Origin: Baffinella frigidus
Lineage: Eukaryota; Cryptophyceae; Cryptomonadales; Baffinellaceae
NCBI GenBank assembly: GCA_026770585.1
Contig: MU646687.1
Coordinates: 1 to 10,855, forward strand
Direction of reading: 5' to 3'
Length of the DNA stretch: 10,855 nucleotides
Within the stretch, counting starts at the first letter, position 1. Each line of letters starts with the position of its first letter. This document shows, one piece after another, positions 10,595 to 10,855 of this stretch. A program made the position numbers and the translations under genes. The notes under the pieces are model-generated. The model was not told the origin of the DNA. It did not search any database and was given only the letters and a program-made list of their open reading frames with translations.

Positions 10595-10855
10595 GTAAAG
10601 CATAAACCACACACCATACACCCCACACACCATACACCGCCAGACGCTGATAAACCATACCCCATGAAACCATAAACCGTACACCATACACCATACACCA
10701 TACACCATACACCATACACACCATACACCATACACCATACACCATGCACCACACACCATTCACCATACACCATACACCATACACCATACACCATACACCA
10801 TACACCATACACCATACACCATACACCATACACCATACACCATACACCATACACC
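10595..10855. repeat. CCATACA heptamer array
   Basis: Nearly perfect ccataca units (tgtatgg on the other strand) run off the right edge, with a few accaccacac variants. The long minus-strand open frames here are products of the repeat. Confidence 0.95.

Noticed and set aside
10323-10854. Long minus-strand frames of the V-Y-G-V-W-C-M type
   Set aside because: They are products of the CCATACA array, with no non-repeat domain.

Overview
The window reads as nuclear DNA of an intron-rich alga or protist. It contains no prokaryote-style operons, no rRNA or tRNA gene, and no long open frame that is not made of repeats. My best guess is a dinoflagellate, possibly Symbiodiniaceae. The reasons are that 17 of 18 inferred acceptors read AG|G, one of 17 donors is GC, donors show almost no consensus beyond GT, exons are very small, and introns are packed with TTTAGGG-type heptamer arrays. 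An intron-rich green alga remains possible. The organism call is inference (about 0.55).

The window carries one gene, on the + strand, running in from the left edge and probably out past the right edge. It is a glycoside hydrolase family 38 (GH38) alpha-mannosidase, most like Golgi-type mannosidase II. I assembled it by eye from 18 exons of 33 to 233 nt (132-188 to 10495-10527). Every junction keeps reading phase and the GH38 motifs appear in family order: GDDFR (exon 2), a Y-S-T-P segment (exon 4), FLPYVD and W-S-G (exon 5), the L-R-A-A-E-like helix (exons 6-7), HHDAVTG (exon 8), VVAADY (exon 9), FNPLAW (exon 10) and VPPLG (exon 12). From the second Asp of GDDF to the second His of HHD the spliced model has about 127 residues, against 130 (Asp341 to His471) in Drosophila Golgi mannosidase II. 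The N-terminal catalytic part (HxDPGW, DPFGHS) lies off the left edge. Only about 12% of the span is coding. One break remains: a run of 39 C in exon 10 separates two halves that are in different frames.

Layout. 1-1317: heptamer array, exon 1, a hairpin element, a 132-bp repeat, a 21-bp minisatellite, exon 2. 1318-3266: copy of the exon 2 tail, 35-bp tandem repeats, copies of the exon 3 head, exon 3, exon 4 with a copied head, a second 21-bp minisatellite, exon 5. 3267-5085: hairpin, repeated exon 6/7 copies among heptamer arrays, a GATA microsatellite. 5086-7176: exons 8-12. 7177-10855: exons 13-18 among foldback elements, ending in a long CCATACA array.

The most unusual feature is that 12 of the 18 exons have a partial extra copy of their own edge (tail plus donor, or acceptor plus head) inside a neighbouring intron. 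Several copies differ from the exon almost only at synonymous third codon positions. Some copies flank the inserted repeats like target-site duplications, and one exon pair (6/7) also exists nearby in an intronless form, once in each orientation. A dispersed element ending in AGTTGAC/GTCAACT keeps its GAATAGTC-type end toward a splice site in both orientations. Together these look like a record of intron gain and growth within one gene.
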